Positions 55,668 through 64,000 of a stretch of DNA of 64,000 nt are shown here, piece after piece. The notes below the pieces were generated by a model. It did no database searches. It was not told the DNA's origin and saw nothing but the letters and a program-made list of their open reading frames with translations. Source of the DNA: Trichocoleus sp. (GTDB taxonomy: Bacteria; Cyanobacteriota; Cyanobacteriia; Elainellales; Elainellaceae); assembly GCA_036702865.1 (NCBI GenBank), contig DATNQD010000063.1, positions 62,001 to 126,000 of the forward strand, read 5' to 3'. The translations under genes and the position numbers were made by a program. How positions within the stretch are numbered: the stretch's first letter is position 1; each line of letters starts with the position of its first letter.

Positions 55668-56171
55668 TTGAGTCAATCCATCGACCTACCCAAAGTAGAT
55701 GATTTTTTACAGGAGCTAGCCGCGATTCAGCAAATCGGTTCTAAGCGGATCGCACTCCTTGGCTCCAGACATGTCCCTATTACACATCAGCATCTCATTG
55801 AACTCATGAGCTACGCGCTGGTGCTGGGGGGCAACCATATCCTGACTTCTGGTGCAACTGGAACTAATTCCGCTGCAATTAAAGGGGCAATGCGAGCCGA
55901 CCCCAACTTACTAACGGTGATATTGCCGCAAAGTTTGGACAAGCAGCCAAGAGAGTCACGGGAACAGCTTGAGCAGGTGATTCACCTCGTCGAAAATTCG
56001 GAGAATAATAACCTGTCATTGGCGGAAGCAAGTGCTTTGTGCAACCAGGAAATTATCTCTCGCTGTCAGCAGTTGATTTGCTTTGCGTTTCATGACAGTA
56101 CCACGCTGCTTAAAACTTGCAGTGACGCAGAAGATCAGCGCAAGTTAGTCACGCTGTTTTACTTTGATTAA
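55668..56171 (+). CDS. DprA/SLOG-like Rossmann-fold protein
   Basis: This 167-residue cyanobacterial protein resembles the nucleotide-binding SLOG superfamily and is often labelled DNA recombination-mediator protein A. It shows KRIALLGSRHVPITHQHLIELM and LTSGATGTNSAAIKGAM, typical of the fold's phosphate-binding GSR and GAxG loops. It lacks the extra domains of true DprA. It starts with TTG at 55668; no ATG alternative precedes the core. A ligand-binding or regulatory role is more likely than DNA recombination, but that is inference. Confidence 0.72.
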   Translation: MSQSIDLPKVDDFLQELAAIQQIGSKRIALLGSRHVPITHQHLIELMSYALVLGGNHILTSGATGTNSAAIKGAMRADPNLLTVILPQSLDKQPRESREQLEQVIHLVENSENNNLSLAEASALCNQEIISRCQQLICFAFHDSTTLLKTCSDAEDQRKLVTLFYFD

Positions 56172-56285
56172 TTTGGGAAGAATTCACTGAGTTTTAAGAC
56201 TCGACGTTTGATTCAGAAAACTTTTGGTTTCGGTGTCGCTTCGCTTCTGACAGCTTGAAACTCATTTCATTCCCTCACTGCTGCT

Positions 56286-56705
56286 ATGTCTTTCCTAGAA
56301 TCGTTCTCTGTTCCTGTAACGCTCATTGTTTCGATCGCGCTTGCTGCTGTATTGGTCTACATTCCTTTTTTGGTTGTTGCCTACGGTCGCTTTCAAGCAG
56401 GCTATGATCCGGCAAAGCCGCGTGCCTTATTTGATAAACTGCCTGCCTATGCTCAACGGGCAACTTGGGCACATGAAAATTCGTTTGAATCGTTTATGCT
56501 TTTTACGGCAGGGGCATTGATGGCATATGTGACGCAGGTGAGTTCACCTCTGGCAGTTGGGGCAGCAATCAGCTATGTATCCGCTCGATCGCTGTTTTCA
56601 CTGTTCTACCTCCTGAACCTGCCGCTACTGCGCTCGATGATGTTTGCGATCGGTTCCCTGTCAATTGCAACCTTAATGGGGCTGAGTATCCATCAGGTTT
56701 TATAA
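56286..56705 (+). CDS. MAPEG-family membrane protein
   Basis: This 139-residue four-span membrane protein matches the MAPEG superfamily (PFLVVAYGRFQAGYDPAKPR, then RATWAHENSFESFMLFTAGAL, then SARSLFSLFYLLNLPLLRSMMFAIG). Eukaryotic members are glutathione-dependent microsomal enzymes. Activity in cyanobacteria is untested as far as I know. The conserved Asn-rich HEN motif is present. Confidence 0.85.
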   Translation: MSFLESFSVPVTLIVSIALAAVLVYIPFLVVAYGRFQAGYDPAKPRALFDKLPAYAQRATWAHENSFESFMLFTAGALMAYVTQVSSPLAVGAAISYVSARSLFSLFYLLNLPLLRSMMFAIGSLSIATLMGLSIHQVL

Positions 56706-56784
56706 CCTGATCAGCCAAAATGTTGCAGGTTCGATAGACTCTTAAGAAGAAGCGTTTACTGTCCATTGTTTTAGTGATTTGATC

Positions 56785-57276
56785 ATGGCTTCCACCTATT
56801 CCTTTGATGTGGTGAGTGATTTCGATCGGCAGGAGTTGGTCAATGCGATCGACCAAACGAATCGTGAAATTGACACCCGCTACGACCTGAAAGACACCAA
56901 AACCACTGTGGAACTCGGAACCGATTCCATTACGGTCAATACTGATAGCGACTTTACGCTGCAAGCGGTTCACACGATTCTGCAAACCAAAGCGGCGAAG
57001 CGGAACTTATCGCTAAAGATTTTTGACTACGGGAAAGTTGAGACGGCAGGCGGTAACCGGGTGCGGCAGGAAATTAAGCTGCAAAAGGGGATTAGCTCTG
57101 AGGTTGCCAAACAAATTTCTAAGCTAGTCCGCGATGAATTTAAGAAGGTGCAATCGTCGATTCAGGGCGATGCAGTGCGGGTGACTGCGAAATCAAAAGA
57201 CGATTTGCAAGTTGTGATCCAGCGTCTCAAGCAAGAAGAATATCCGATGGCACTTCAGTTTACAAACTACCGCTAG
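56785..57276 (+). CDS. YajQ-family cyclic di-GMP-binding protein
   Basis: This 163-residue protein has two ferredoxin-like domains and the family signatures [20 protein letters not shown] and [12 protein letters not shown]. Members bind nucleic acid or cyclic di-GMP (Xanthomonas YajQ homologue). ATG 56785 is used; the in-frame TTG at 56779 adds two residues only. The DUF202 gene starts five bases after its stop. Confidence 0.9.
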   Translation: MASTYSFDVVSDFDRQELVNAIDQTNREIDTRYDLKDTKTTVELGTDSITVNTDSDFTLQAVHTILQTKAAKRNLSLKIFDYGKVETAGGNRVRQEIKLQKGISSEVAKQISKLVRDEFKKVQSSIQGDAVRVTAKSKDDLQVVIQRLKQEEYPMALQFTNYR

Positions 57277-57280
57277 TCGC

Positions 57281-57751
57281 TTGAATATACCTCCCAAACT
57301 TGATCGCCAGCGAGAGCATCAGGCAAACGAACGCACCTTCCTGGCATGGGTACGGACCTCGATCGCGCTGATTAGTTTTGGCTTGGCAATTGCTCGATTT
57401 GGGCTATTTTTGCGGCAAGTTCAGATGAGTATGACAGGCACAGCCGCCGCTCATGGGTTGATCAATTCTCAGATGATCGGCGTGTTGCTGGTGGTTGCAG
57501 GGCTGGTGCTGATAGTATTGGCGACCTGGAGCCATAATCGGGCTTTTTGGCAAATTGAGCGAGGAAATTATCAGCCGAGCCGATGGGTAATCTGGATAAC
57601 AGCGGCGATCGTGCTGCTGCTGGGACTGCTGAGTTTGCCGTTTATTTTGTGGCAGCCTTTTGAGCCATCTGTGCCCAGAAGAACAACTCAACCGCAAAGC
57701 AGGTTAGAGAAGAAGTTGCCTTTATTTGGTATGGGGAGAGGCAAATTTTGA
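57281..57751 (+). CDS. DUF202 (YidH-like) membrane protein
   Basis: This 156-residue protein has the DUF202 signature QANERTFLAWVRTSIALISFGLAIARFG followed by two more spans (about 68-85 and 108-130) and a basic C-terminal tail. The start is TTG at 57281, five bases after the yajQ stop, which suggests translational coupling. The function of the family is unknown. Confidence 0.85.
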   Translation: MNIPPKLDRQREHQANERTFLAWVRTSIALISFGLAIARFGLFLRQVQMSMTGTAAAHGLINSQMIGVLLVVAGLVLIVLATWSHNRAFWQIERGNYQPSRWVIWITAAIVLLLGLLSLPFILWQPFEPSVPRRTTQPQSRLEKKLPLFGMGRGKF

Positions 57752-58050
57752 GCGGCTTCCTGTTTTGATTTGTTGCTAATGAATTTTCTGGCGATCGAGA
57801 GGGGGCGTTCTCTTGTAATCTGACTTTGGGAAAGCGTCATTCAGTGGCATGATATTGAATGAGTTAGCTCAATCCTGACCAGTCGGCGCAGAGCAAGCAG
57901 TGGGGTTTGCTGCTTCAACCGTTGCAGATGCGGACGGAGTAGTCTACCTGGAAGGGAATTCTGTCGCAGTTGGAGTTGACGGTGATTGAGCCTCGCTGTG
58001 TTGAACTTATGAATGAATTTCGATAACTGAGGACGCATTCAAGGAGAACC

Positions 58051-58542
58051 ATGTTTAAGAGATACGTATGGCTTGTTGCAGTCACCGTCTTCCTGGCTTT
58101 CCAACTGTTTGTCGGGGGCGCGACTGCCGCTGAACTGGATACAGCAACCCGCACTGTGCCGCTAGATGACAAAGGTGAAACCGTGACGCTCAGCCTGGAG
58201 CAGGTTTCTGAGGGCAAGCGTCTGTTTAACTATGCTTGTGGACAATGCCATGTGGGCGGTGTGACCAAAACTGACCCCAACGTGGGACTTGACCCGGAAG
58301 CTTTGGCTCTGGCAACCCCGCGTCGGGACAATATCAAGTCTCTTGTAGACTACATGAACAATCCCACTACCTATGATGGTCAAGACTCGATCGCTGAGCT
58401 GCATCCTAGCACTCAGAGCGCTGACATCTTTCCCAAGATGCGAAACTTGACCAACGATGACCTGACGGCGATTGCTGGACATATTCTGCTTCAGCCAAAA
58501 GTAGTTGGTGAGAAGTGGGGTGGTGGCAAAATTTATTACTAA
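58051..58542 (+). CDS. psbV: Cytochrome c550, PsbV
   Basis: This 163-residue lumenal PSII extrinsic protein has a signal peptide ending about residue 27. The heme site is CGQCH (Cys63, Cys66, His67), and the sixth ligand is His118 in ELHPSTQ, as in characterised PsbV. It stabilises the Mn4CaO5 cluster and lowers chloride and calcium demand. AAGGAG at 58041-58046 precedes ATG. It is followed by psbV2 and petE on the same strand. Confidence 0.97.
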   Translation: MFKRYVWLVAVTVFLAFQLFVGGATAAELDTATRTVPLDDKGETVTLSLEQVSEGKRLFNYACGQCHVGGVTKTDPNVGLDPEALALATPRRDNIKSLVDYMNNPTTYDGQDSIAELHPSTQSADIFPKMRNLTNDDLTAIAGHILLQPKVVGEKWGGGKIYY

Positions 58543-58636
58543 AATTAGCTTCTGAATTTCAATTTAGCTTTTAGTAATGGGTTGGGGGCTGGGCGATCGT
58601 GCCTGCCCCATTCTTTTTGCCCCATTGTTTTCGGAA

Positions 58637-59152
58637 ATGGCTTGGTCGTACCGCTTTATGTTTCTGTCTTTGCTTCGTGTTTGCTTCGCTTTTATCCTCG
58701 GCTTCGTGTTAAATATTTTATTCATTAGCCAATCGGTGCAGGCTGGATCAGTGGATCCTTATGTGCTTCGCTATCTTGATGCCAGAGTGCCTGTCGCTTT
58801 ACCAGATGATAGTCAGGGTAAAACAAGAGAATTCTCGGCGGCGCAACTGTCAAACGGCAAACGCTTCTTCGAGGAGAACTGCAAGAACTGTCATGTTGGT
58901 GGTGCGACCCTGCCTGACCCCACTGTTTCCCTGTCGCTTCAGGCACTTCAGGGCGCAATGCCTCCTAGAGACAACATTCAGTCACTTGTGGCATTTCTGC
59001 GCCAGCCCATGACCTATGACGGGAGCGAGGAAAGCCTTTACTGTCGGGAGGTTCCAGAGTCCTGGCTGCCTGATGCAGATCTAGGGAATGTTGCGGGGTT
59101 TATTTTGCGATCGGCTCAAAAAGCTCCGGGATGGGGGAATCTATCCTTCTGA
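58637..59152 (+). CDS. psbV2: Cytochrome c550-like protein PsbV2
   Basis: This 171-residue paralogue of psbV has a signal peptide (about 1-36, ending VQAG) and a CKNCH heme site (Cys82, Cys85, His86). The position matching the sixth-ligand His of PsbV is occupied by Cys136 (SLYCREVPESW), after the aligned PMTYDG motif. This agrees with my memory of His/Cys ligation in Thermosynechococcus PsbV2. The role in PSII is unclear; it may substitute partly for PsbV. The frame is open from 58577, but ATG 58637 gives a proper signal sequence. Confidence 0.9.
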   Translation: MAWSYRFMFLSLLRVCFAFILGFVLNILFISQSVQAGSVDPYVLRYLDARVPVALPDDSQGKTREFSAAQLSNGKRFFEENCKNCHVGGATLPDPTVSLSLQALQGAMPPRDNIQSLVAFLRQPMTYDGSEESLYCREVPESWLPDADLGNVAGFILRSAQKAPGWGNLSF

Positions 59153-59245
59153 AATACGGCTTTTGCCACGTTTAAATACAACCATTCAAGATAAAATTTG
59201 AAAGACAAGATTGAGTTCAACTTAAATCTCCAGAGGTTATCTCTC

Positions 59246-59638
59246 ATGAAATTGATCTCCTTCGTTTCGCGGAGTTTAAGTCTCGCCCTCTGCTCGATCG
59301 CGTTGGTAGTTTGCAGCTTTCTGATGGTCGTATCTCCTGCTGCTGCTGAAACCTTCACGGTCAAGATGGGTGCTGACAATGGAATGCTCGCATTTGAGCC
59401 TTCCACACTGACGGTCAAAGCTGGCGACACAGTGAAGTGGGTAAACAACAAGTTACCTCCTCACAACATCGTTTTTGATGTCAGTGACAAAGCTCTCGCA
59501 AGCAAGCTTTCTCACGATCAACTGATGTTCTCTCCTGGCGAATCCTACGAAGTCACCTTCGATGCCGCTGGGACTTACAACTACTACTGTGCTCCTCACC
59601 GGGGTGCAGGCATGCAAGGTAAGATTGTCGTTCAGTAA
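59246..59638 (+). CDS. petE: Plastocyanin
   Basis: This 130-residue precursor has a signal peptide of about 34 residues (ending SPAAA) and a mature blue-copper domain. Copper ligands are His73 (LPPHNIVF), Cys115, His118 and Met123 ([11 protein letters not shown]). It carries electrons from cytochrome b6f to PSI in the lumen. AGAGG at 59232-59236 fits ATG 59246. A hairpin follows the gene. Confidence 0.97.
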   Translation: MKLISFVSRSLSLALCSIALVVCSFLMVVSPAAAETFTVKMGADNGMLAFEPSTLTVKAGDTVKWVNNKLPPHNIVFDVSDKALASKLSHDQLMFSPGESYEVTFDAAGTYNYYCAPHRGAGMQGKIVVQ

Positions 59639-59650
59639 GCTCGTTTGAAA

Positions 59651-59690
59651 TATCAAGAATCCGACTAAATTAGGATTCTTTGACTTGATA
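59651..59690 (+). terminator. Hairpin after petE
   Basis: AAGAATCC (59655-59662) pairs with GGATTCTT (59673-59680) around a ten-base loop. Outer TATC and GATA can pair as well. The T tract is short, so it may stabilise the petE mRNA as much as terminate it. Confidence 0.55.
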
Positions 59691-59873
59691 TCGCATTTGC
59701 GAATCTATATATCCTGACTTGTCTCGCTTGTGATGAATTAGCGAAGGCAGTCAGGTTTTTTAGTAGCAAGAAATAATTTTCTATCGTTAAACCTATCGCT
59801 GGTCAGAAGCAGGTAAGCAGGCAATCAAGTTATGCTCTGCTTGAAAAATGTACACTTATCAAGAGAAACGACT

Positions 59874-60605
59874 GTGGTTCCTCTGCGCGACGAAAACCCA
59901 ATTCGGATTACGCCTTACGTCACTTATGGATTGATTGCGCTAAATCTTCTGATCTTTCTCTATGAAATCAGTCTTGCCCCACCTCAGCTTGAATCCTTTT
60001 TTAGAACCTGGGGCTTACTGCCGATCGAACTAACTGCTGACCTGCGAGGCGACCCGCAATTTGCAGGATTGGGAGAATTCGCCACATTATTCACGTCTCA
60101 GTTTCTCCATGCTGGACTATTGCATGTAGGGGGCAATATGCTCTACCTCTGGATTTTTGGCAACAACGTCGAAGACCAGATGGGGCATGTCCGGTTTTTG
60201 GTGTTTTACCTTCTTTGCGGAGCATTAGCAGCTTTGGCGCAATGGTATTTCTCACCTTTGTCCAATGTGCCATCTTTAGGAGCGAGTGGGGCGATCGCCG
60301 GAGTCATGGGGGCATATATTCTGCGCTTCCCACAAGTAAGAATTTTGACGCTCATTCCTGTATTCATCTTTTTTACAACGTTCCGAATTCCAGCAATTCT
60401 GTTTCTCGGATTTTGGTTTGTCCAGCAAGCGCTGTATGGCGTTGCTAGTTTAGATGCTCCAGCAATGGTAGGGATGGAAGGCGGCGGGATTGCCTACTGG
60501 GCACATGCAGGCGGATTTGTGTTTGGGGCAGTTTTAGGTCCTATCTTTGGTTTGTTTTCTCGACCTGCTGAAACGGGTATTCCTTCGCAAGATAGACCGT
60601 TGTAA
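59874..60605 (+). CDS. Rhomboid-family intramembrane serine protease
   Basis: This 243-residue six-span protease has catalytic Ser138 (LGASGAIAGVMGAY), catalytic His201 (WAHAGGFVFGAVLG) and the oxyanion-side HVGGNMLYLWIFGNNVED (Asn88). The GTG at 59874 gives VVPLRDENPIRITPYVTYGL, the usual cyanobacterial N-terminus, with AAGAGA upstream. An ATG at 59832 would add 14 unlike residues. Substrates are unknown. Confidence 0.92.
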   Translation: MVPLRDENPIRITPYVTYGLIALNLLIFLYEISLAPPQLESFFRTWGLLPIELTADLRGDPQFAGLGEFATLFTSQFLHAGLLHVGGNMLYLWIFGNNVEDQMGHVRFLVFYLLCGALAALAQWYFSPLSNVPSLGASGAIAGVMGAYILRFPQVRILTLIPVFIFFTTFRIPAILFLGFWFVQQALYGVASLDAPAMVGMEGGGIAYWAHAGGFVFGAVLGPIFGLFSRPAETGIPSQDRPL

Positions 60606-60772
60606 TCGAAAAGAGCTTAGTCGCGGCTAGAGAACGATCGCTTTAGGCTGATTTAGTGGGGGTGGGCAAAAGTCCACCCTTAGGTGGTTTTGGGACAAAT
60701 AGGGAATTGTCTAAAGTGCATAGCCTACGATGGTATTCGTGGTAATTGTTCTTCAAGCCATTTCTGATTGGT

Positions 60773-61483
60773 ATGCGGTTATTTTTGAGCAGATTGGCGA
60801 TCGTCATTACAACTCTGGCACTGAGTACGGCGACAGTCCAGGCACAGTCTGAATCCCAGGTGAGGGCAATGGTCGAAGCGCTGCGGCAGGCAGCCCCCCA
60901 AACCGGGCAGGCAGACGATGGGCTTTATAGTCCCTGGCAGGTTCAGGCGCAAAATATTCCTCGCTGGTCAAGATCTTGTATTGGGCGAGAAATCTCCCCT
61001 TCTGAGTTTGAGGCAAGCCCTGAGGTAGCGCGAGATGTTGTGACCTGTGTTGTTCAGGATGTATTGCGCGAAGAGACTGGCAAAAGCAATGAAGAGGCGA
61101 CAGCAGTCCGTCGGGTGGCAGCCTGGTGGATGACCGGAGATCCCGATCGGTTTAACAGTGGCGACACAGCAACCTATACAGCCAGAGTGCTGAGCTTCTA
61201 TCAACAGCAAAATGGCACAGCCGCATCGTCCGCTGCCGCAAGTCCACCTACAGCCACCGCGCCCGCTCCAGCAAGCTCACCCACAGCCGCGCCGCCAATT
61301 TTCGATCGCTATATGAGTGCGGGTTATCGAGCGACCGAGCAACGCGATTATGATGCTGCCCTCACCTACTTCAAACGGGCACTGGATGAGCGCCCCAATG
61401 ATCCTTACGCCCAACGAGCAATCGAAAACGTCGATCGATATCGGGCTGGGCGACAGCAGTCTAATTCTCCGGAGGCGCAGTAA
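60773..61483 (+). CDS. Secreted protein with C-terminal TPR
   Basis: This 236-residue protein has a signal peptide (MRLFLSRLAIVITTLALSTATVQAQ). The helical N-terminal domain carries two Cys (RSCIGREIS, VVTCVVQDVL) that could form a disulfide. A Pro/Ala-rich linker leads to one clear TPR (GYRATEQRDYDAALTYFKRALDERPNDPYAQRAIEN). No family name is recognised. It overlaps the next gene by one base (TAATG), so the two secreted proteins are coupled. Confidence 0.78.
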   Translation: MRLFLSRLAIVITTLALSTATVQAQSESQVRAMVEALRQAAPQTGQADDGLYSPWQVQAQNIPRWSRSCIGREISPSEFEASPEVARDVVTCVVQDVLREETGKSNEEATAVRRVAAWWMTGDPDRFNSGDTATYTARVLSFYQQQNGTAASSAAASPPTATAPAPASSPTAAPPIFDRYMSAGYRATEQRDYDAALTYFKRALDERPNDPYAQRAIENVDRYRAGRQQSNSPEAQ

Positions 61484-61902
61484 TGCTCAGCAAGTGGCTA
61501 TCGATAGTTCTAATGAGTAGCGTGATTGGTTATGCTTCAGCTGCTCCAGCCGCAGAGAACTGGGTTCTGGTTACAACAAACTCAGTGGGCGATCGATTTC
61601 TGATTGACCAAAACTCGATCGAGCGAAATGAAAACAGCGTGCGCTACTGGCAATACCGGGATTTTCAACAGCCCAACAACGCAATTTTGGATTTTCAGGT
61701 TGATCGACCGGTCTATGGCGTGATGTTCTATCAGTCGTCTGATTGTCAGTCCGGAACCGAGCGACTATGGCGAGTGGTTGCTTTTGACCAAAACCGACAA
61801 GTGATTCGGCGCGTTAATTATGAGGAAAATGGAGCACTGTCTCAACCCAATGAGGGCAGTAGTGCGGCAGCCGTTTTGAAGTTTGCTTGCGATCGGCAGT
61901 AG
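61483..61902 (+). CDS. Small secreted protein, surface-adhesin-E-like
   Basis: This 139-residue protein has a signal peptide (about 1-24, ending APAAE). The beta-rich domain starts NWVLVTTNSVGDRFLIDQNS and ends with DCQSGTERLWRVVAF and VLKFACDRQ; two Cys could pair. The pattern resembles small exported proteins grouped with surface-adhesin protein E. The role is unknown. Its ATG overlaps the stop of the upstream TPR protein. Confidence 0.7.
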   Translation: MLSKWLSIVLMSSVIGYASAAPAAENWVLVTTNSVGDRFLIDQNSIERNENSVRYWQYRDFQQPNNAILDFQVDRPVYGVMFYQSSDCQSGTERLWRVVAFDQNRQVIRRVNYEENGALSQPNEGSSAAAVLKFACDRQ

Positions 61903-61924
61903 ATTTTCCGAACTCCTACTTTCT

Positions 61925-64000
61925 TTAGCTGCCGTGATGTCCCTCGATCGCTGCTTCTGCTTCATGCGTTAGCGAGCGGAGTTGGTCGAGCGTTTCGGCA
62001 GCAACATCTTGCCACAAGCCTCTCTGGTGTGCCTCTAGCAAGCGTTCTGCCATGTCTCGCAGTGCCCAAGGGTTTTTTTGCTGGATGAATGCTTGAACTT
62101 GGGGGTCGAAGAGATAGGCTTCGGCAACCCCTTGATACATATGGTCTTCAACGCATTGGGCAGTGGCATCGTAAGCAAACAAGTAATCTACGGTGGCAGA
62201 GAGTTCAAATGCGCCTTTGTAGCCATGCCGCATCACGCCTGCAATCCATTTGGGATTGACCACGCGAGAGCGATAGACTTTGGCAATTTCGGCAGAGAGC
62301 GATCGAACTCTGGGGTTTTCGGGCAAAGAATGATCGCCAAAGTAAGTTGTGGGGTTCTTTCCTGTGAGCGATCGAACAGCAACAGTCAAACCGCCCTGAA
62401 ACTGATAGTAGTCATCGGAGTCGAGCAGGTCATGTTCACGGTTGTCTTGATTATGCAGAACAATCTGCAGCTGGCGAAGTCGTTGCTCAAAAGCTTCTGG
62501 GGCAAAGCTTTCAGACTTACCATAGGCATAGCTACTCCAATTGAGATAAGCACGGGCAAGGTCGGCATCGCTCTCCCAATTTTGAGATTCAATCAATCCT
62601 TGTAGTCCGGCTCCGTAGGCTCCCGGTTTTGAGCCAAAAATCCGATAGTGCGCCCGATCGATCGCCTGCTCCAGCGTCAACCCTTGCTGCTGCCACATCT
62701 CCACATCTTGCTGCACCTGAGCTGCCAATGGATTTTGGTCAGGTGGTTCTGCCAATGCCGCGACGGCTTCAACTGCTTGATAAAACAGATCAATTAAATT
62801 GGGGAAGGCATCCCGGAAGAAGCCAGAGATCCGCAGCGTTACATCCACTCTTGGACGACCCAACACCGAAAGCGGCAAAATCTCAAAGTCGAGCACCCGT
62901 CCTGATGCGCCATCCCAAACCGGCTGCACGCCCAGCAGTGCCAGAGCTTCTGCCAAATCATCGCCTCCAGTTCGCATGGTCGCAGTGCCCCACATCGAGA
63001 GCGCTAGCGTTTTGGGATATTCGCCTTGCTCCTGGGTATATTGCTCAATCAAATTTTCTGCTGCCTTGCGCCCAACATCCCAGGCTGTCATCGTTGGGAT
63101 TGCTCGAATATCAACTGAGTAGAAATTGCGTCCGGTGGGTAAGACTTCTGGACGACCCCGCGTGGGTGCGCCTGATGCGCCACTGGGAACATAGCCTCCT
63201 ACTAGACCATGTAGTAAATGGGTCATTTCCTGATCTGTTTGCAAGAGAGCTGGAATGAGCCGATCGCCAATCCAGCTTAATTCTTGTTGCGTGGCTGAGC
63301 CAATTTGTCGGTCTTCCAGCCTTTTAAGAGGTGAGGTGAGGAGCGCATCGACCAATGCGGCTGCTTCGGTTTCCAGCGCCTCGATCGCATCCCCCAGCGT
63401 TCGCCACGGCTCAAACGGTTCGTGAGGTTGTGCTGGATCTGTCGTGAGAGGATCAAAATTTAGCCGCCAATCTTGAGCAATGGCGCGAGTCAAGCCCAAT
63501 CTGCCTTTGCCAGGGTGACGGGCGATCGACACAATTAGATCGCGGAGCTGTCGACCTTGTGGGCATTGACCAAAAATATGCAGCCCATCGCGGATCTGCG
63601 CTTCCTTCAGTTCACAAAGGTAGCCGTCAATTCGAGCCAAAAGTTCCCCAAACTGCTCCTGTCGTTCCCGGTTCTCGGCTCCCTGCCCTCGGCTGCCTAA
63701 CTCCTGCCCCAGACGTTCTTGATTCACCAGCGCCAAAATTCGATCGCGGATGAGCGGTAGGCGGGTTGGGTCAAGGCTCTGCGCTTCGTAGTATTCATCC
63801 ATCAGCCGCTCAAGCTGCTGCAGCCCGCCATACAGTTCTGCCCGCGTTAGCGGTGGCGTCAGGTGATCGAGAATTACTGCCTGCGATCGGCGTTTTGCCT
63901 GAGATCCTTCCCCCGGATCGTTAACAATGAACGGATAGAAATTTGGCATTGCCCCCAACATTGCCTCTGGGTAACAGGCAGTAGAAAGCGCGACCCCTTT
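61925..64000 (-). CDS. cobN: Cobaltochelatase subunit CobN (C-terminal part, partial)
   Basis: About 691 C-terminal residues of the large cobaltochelatase subunit, which inserts cobalt in aerobic cobalamin synthesis, lie in the window. The frame stays open to the right edge: KGVALSTACYPEAM precedes MPNFYPFIVNDPGEGSQAKRR, so the ATG at 63961 is internal. The ordering IVNDPGEG, AKRRSQAVILDHLTPPLTRAE, ALSMWGTATMRTGGDDLAEALALLGVQPVWD and GMMRHGYKGAFEL-type MRHGYKGAFELSATVDYLFAYD points to CobN rather than the related Mg-chelatase ChlH. The start, ATPase partners and any B12 riboswitch lie outside. Confidence 0.92.
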   Translation of the reverse strand, partial: KGVALSTACYPEAMLGAMPNFYPFIVNDPGEGSQAKRRSQAVILDHLTPPLTRAELYGGLQQLERLMDEYYEAQSLDPTRLPLIRDRILALVNQERLGQELGSRGQGAENRERQEQFGELLARIDGYLCELKEAQIRDGLHIFGQCPQGRQLRDLIVSIARHPGKGRLGLTRAIAQDWRLNFDPLTTDPAQPHEPFEPWRTLGDAIEALETEAAALVDALLTSPLKRLEDRQIGSATQQELSWIGDRLIPALLQTDQEMTHLLHGLVGGYVPSGASGAPTRGRPEVLPTGRNFYSVDIRAIPTMTAWDVGRKAAENLIEQYTQEQGEYPKTLALSMWGTATMRTGGDDLAEALALLGVQPVWDGASGRVLDFEILPLSVLGRPRVDVTLRISGFFRDAFPNLIDLFYQAVEAVAALAEPPDQNPLAAQVQQDVEMWQQQGLTLEQAIDRAHYRIFGSKPGAYGAGLQGLIESQNWESDADLARAYLNWSSYAYGKSESFAPEAFEQRLRQLQIVLHNQDNREHDLLDSDDYYQFQGGLTVAVRSLTGKNPTTYFGDHSLPENPRVRSLSAEIAKVYRSRVVNPKWIAGVMRHGYKGAFELSATVDYLFAYDATAQCVEDHMYQGVAEAYLFDPQVQAFIQQKNPWALRDMAERLLEAHQRGLWQDVAAETLDQLRSLTHEAEAAIEGHHGS

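Noticed and set aside
63959-63961. ATG at 63961 as the start of cobN
   Set aside because: The frame continues to the window edge with conserved CobN sequence (KGVALST), so the ATG is internal.

Overview
The window is a chromosomal stretch of an oxygenic, non-marine-type cyanobacterium. Photosystem I genes (psaI, psaL), the photosystem II operon rubA-ycf48-psbEFLJ, psbV, psbV2, petE, petH, prk, the clock-output regulator rpaA and a flv4-flv2 flavodiiron operon leave no doubt about the group. CGATCG-rich HIP1-like octamers and degenerate heptamer-phased repeats in intergenic DNA suggest a filamentous Leptolyngbya- or Oscillatoria-like lineage; that placement is an inference. No insertion sequence, phage, CRISPR array or integration site was seen. 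Most of the window is ordinary core genome.

Layout. 1-7 kb: the end of an unidentified gene, tRNA-Leu(CAG) with its terminator, murA, a quinone oxidoreductase, fumC, a membrane-anchored pseudokinase-like protein, an InrS/CsoR-type metal repressor and an orphan Mo-nitrogenase C-terminal-domain protein. 7-14 kb: an SLH protein, a CPBP protease, a two-domain histidine phosphatase that seems to start at CTG, a dihydroorotase-like protein lacking a metal ligand, and a MidA-type methyltransferase. 14-20 kb: a 782-residue unknown, then psaI-psaL converging on psbJ-psbL-psbF-psbE-ycf48-rubA with a bidirectional terminator between them. 20-31 kb: lspA, bioY, rnz, a SpoIID protein, recQ, gnd, small unknowns, a TPR protein and an HtrA protease. 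31-38 kb: murJ, recA divergent from xseA-xseB with a LexA-box-like site between, an orphan sugar-binding protein and rpaA.

38-44 kb: flv4, a PsiE-like membrane protein in the sll0218 position, and flv2, then small proteins, moaC and tRNA-Arg(ACG). 44-50 kb: a gene-poor, AT-rich 0.8 kb gap, a 455-residue unknown, a homocysteine-biosynthesis (HcyBio/DUF39) protein with a small membrane protein, thrB, an ArsB/SLC13 permease and a decayed dedA pseudogene. 50-64 kb: petH and prk diverging from an 865 bp regulatory gap, tenA, an FHA protein, a DprA/SLOG-like protein, MAPEG, YajQ and DUF202 proteins, psbV-psbV2-petE, a rhomboid protease, two secreted proteins, and cobN running off the right edge.

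How it fits together: many genes serve photosynthetic electron flow and its protection. PSII assembly and structure (rubA, ycf48, psbEFLJ, psbV) and PSI subunits (psaI, psaL) are present. Carriers and sinks (petE, petH, Flv4/Flv2) and NADPH-linked carbon metabolism (prk, gnd, fumC) accompany them, under a likely clock and light regulator (RpaA). I found no clear undescribed multi-gene system. The points most worth a second look are three catalytically altered homologues (pseudokinase, dihydroorotase-like, Flv2), a PsbV2 with Cys in place of the sixth heme ligand, the CTG start, and the heptamer arrays.
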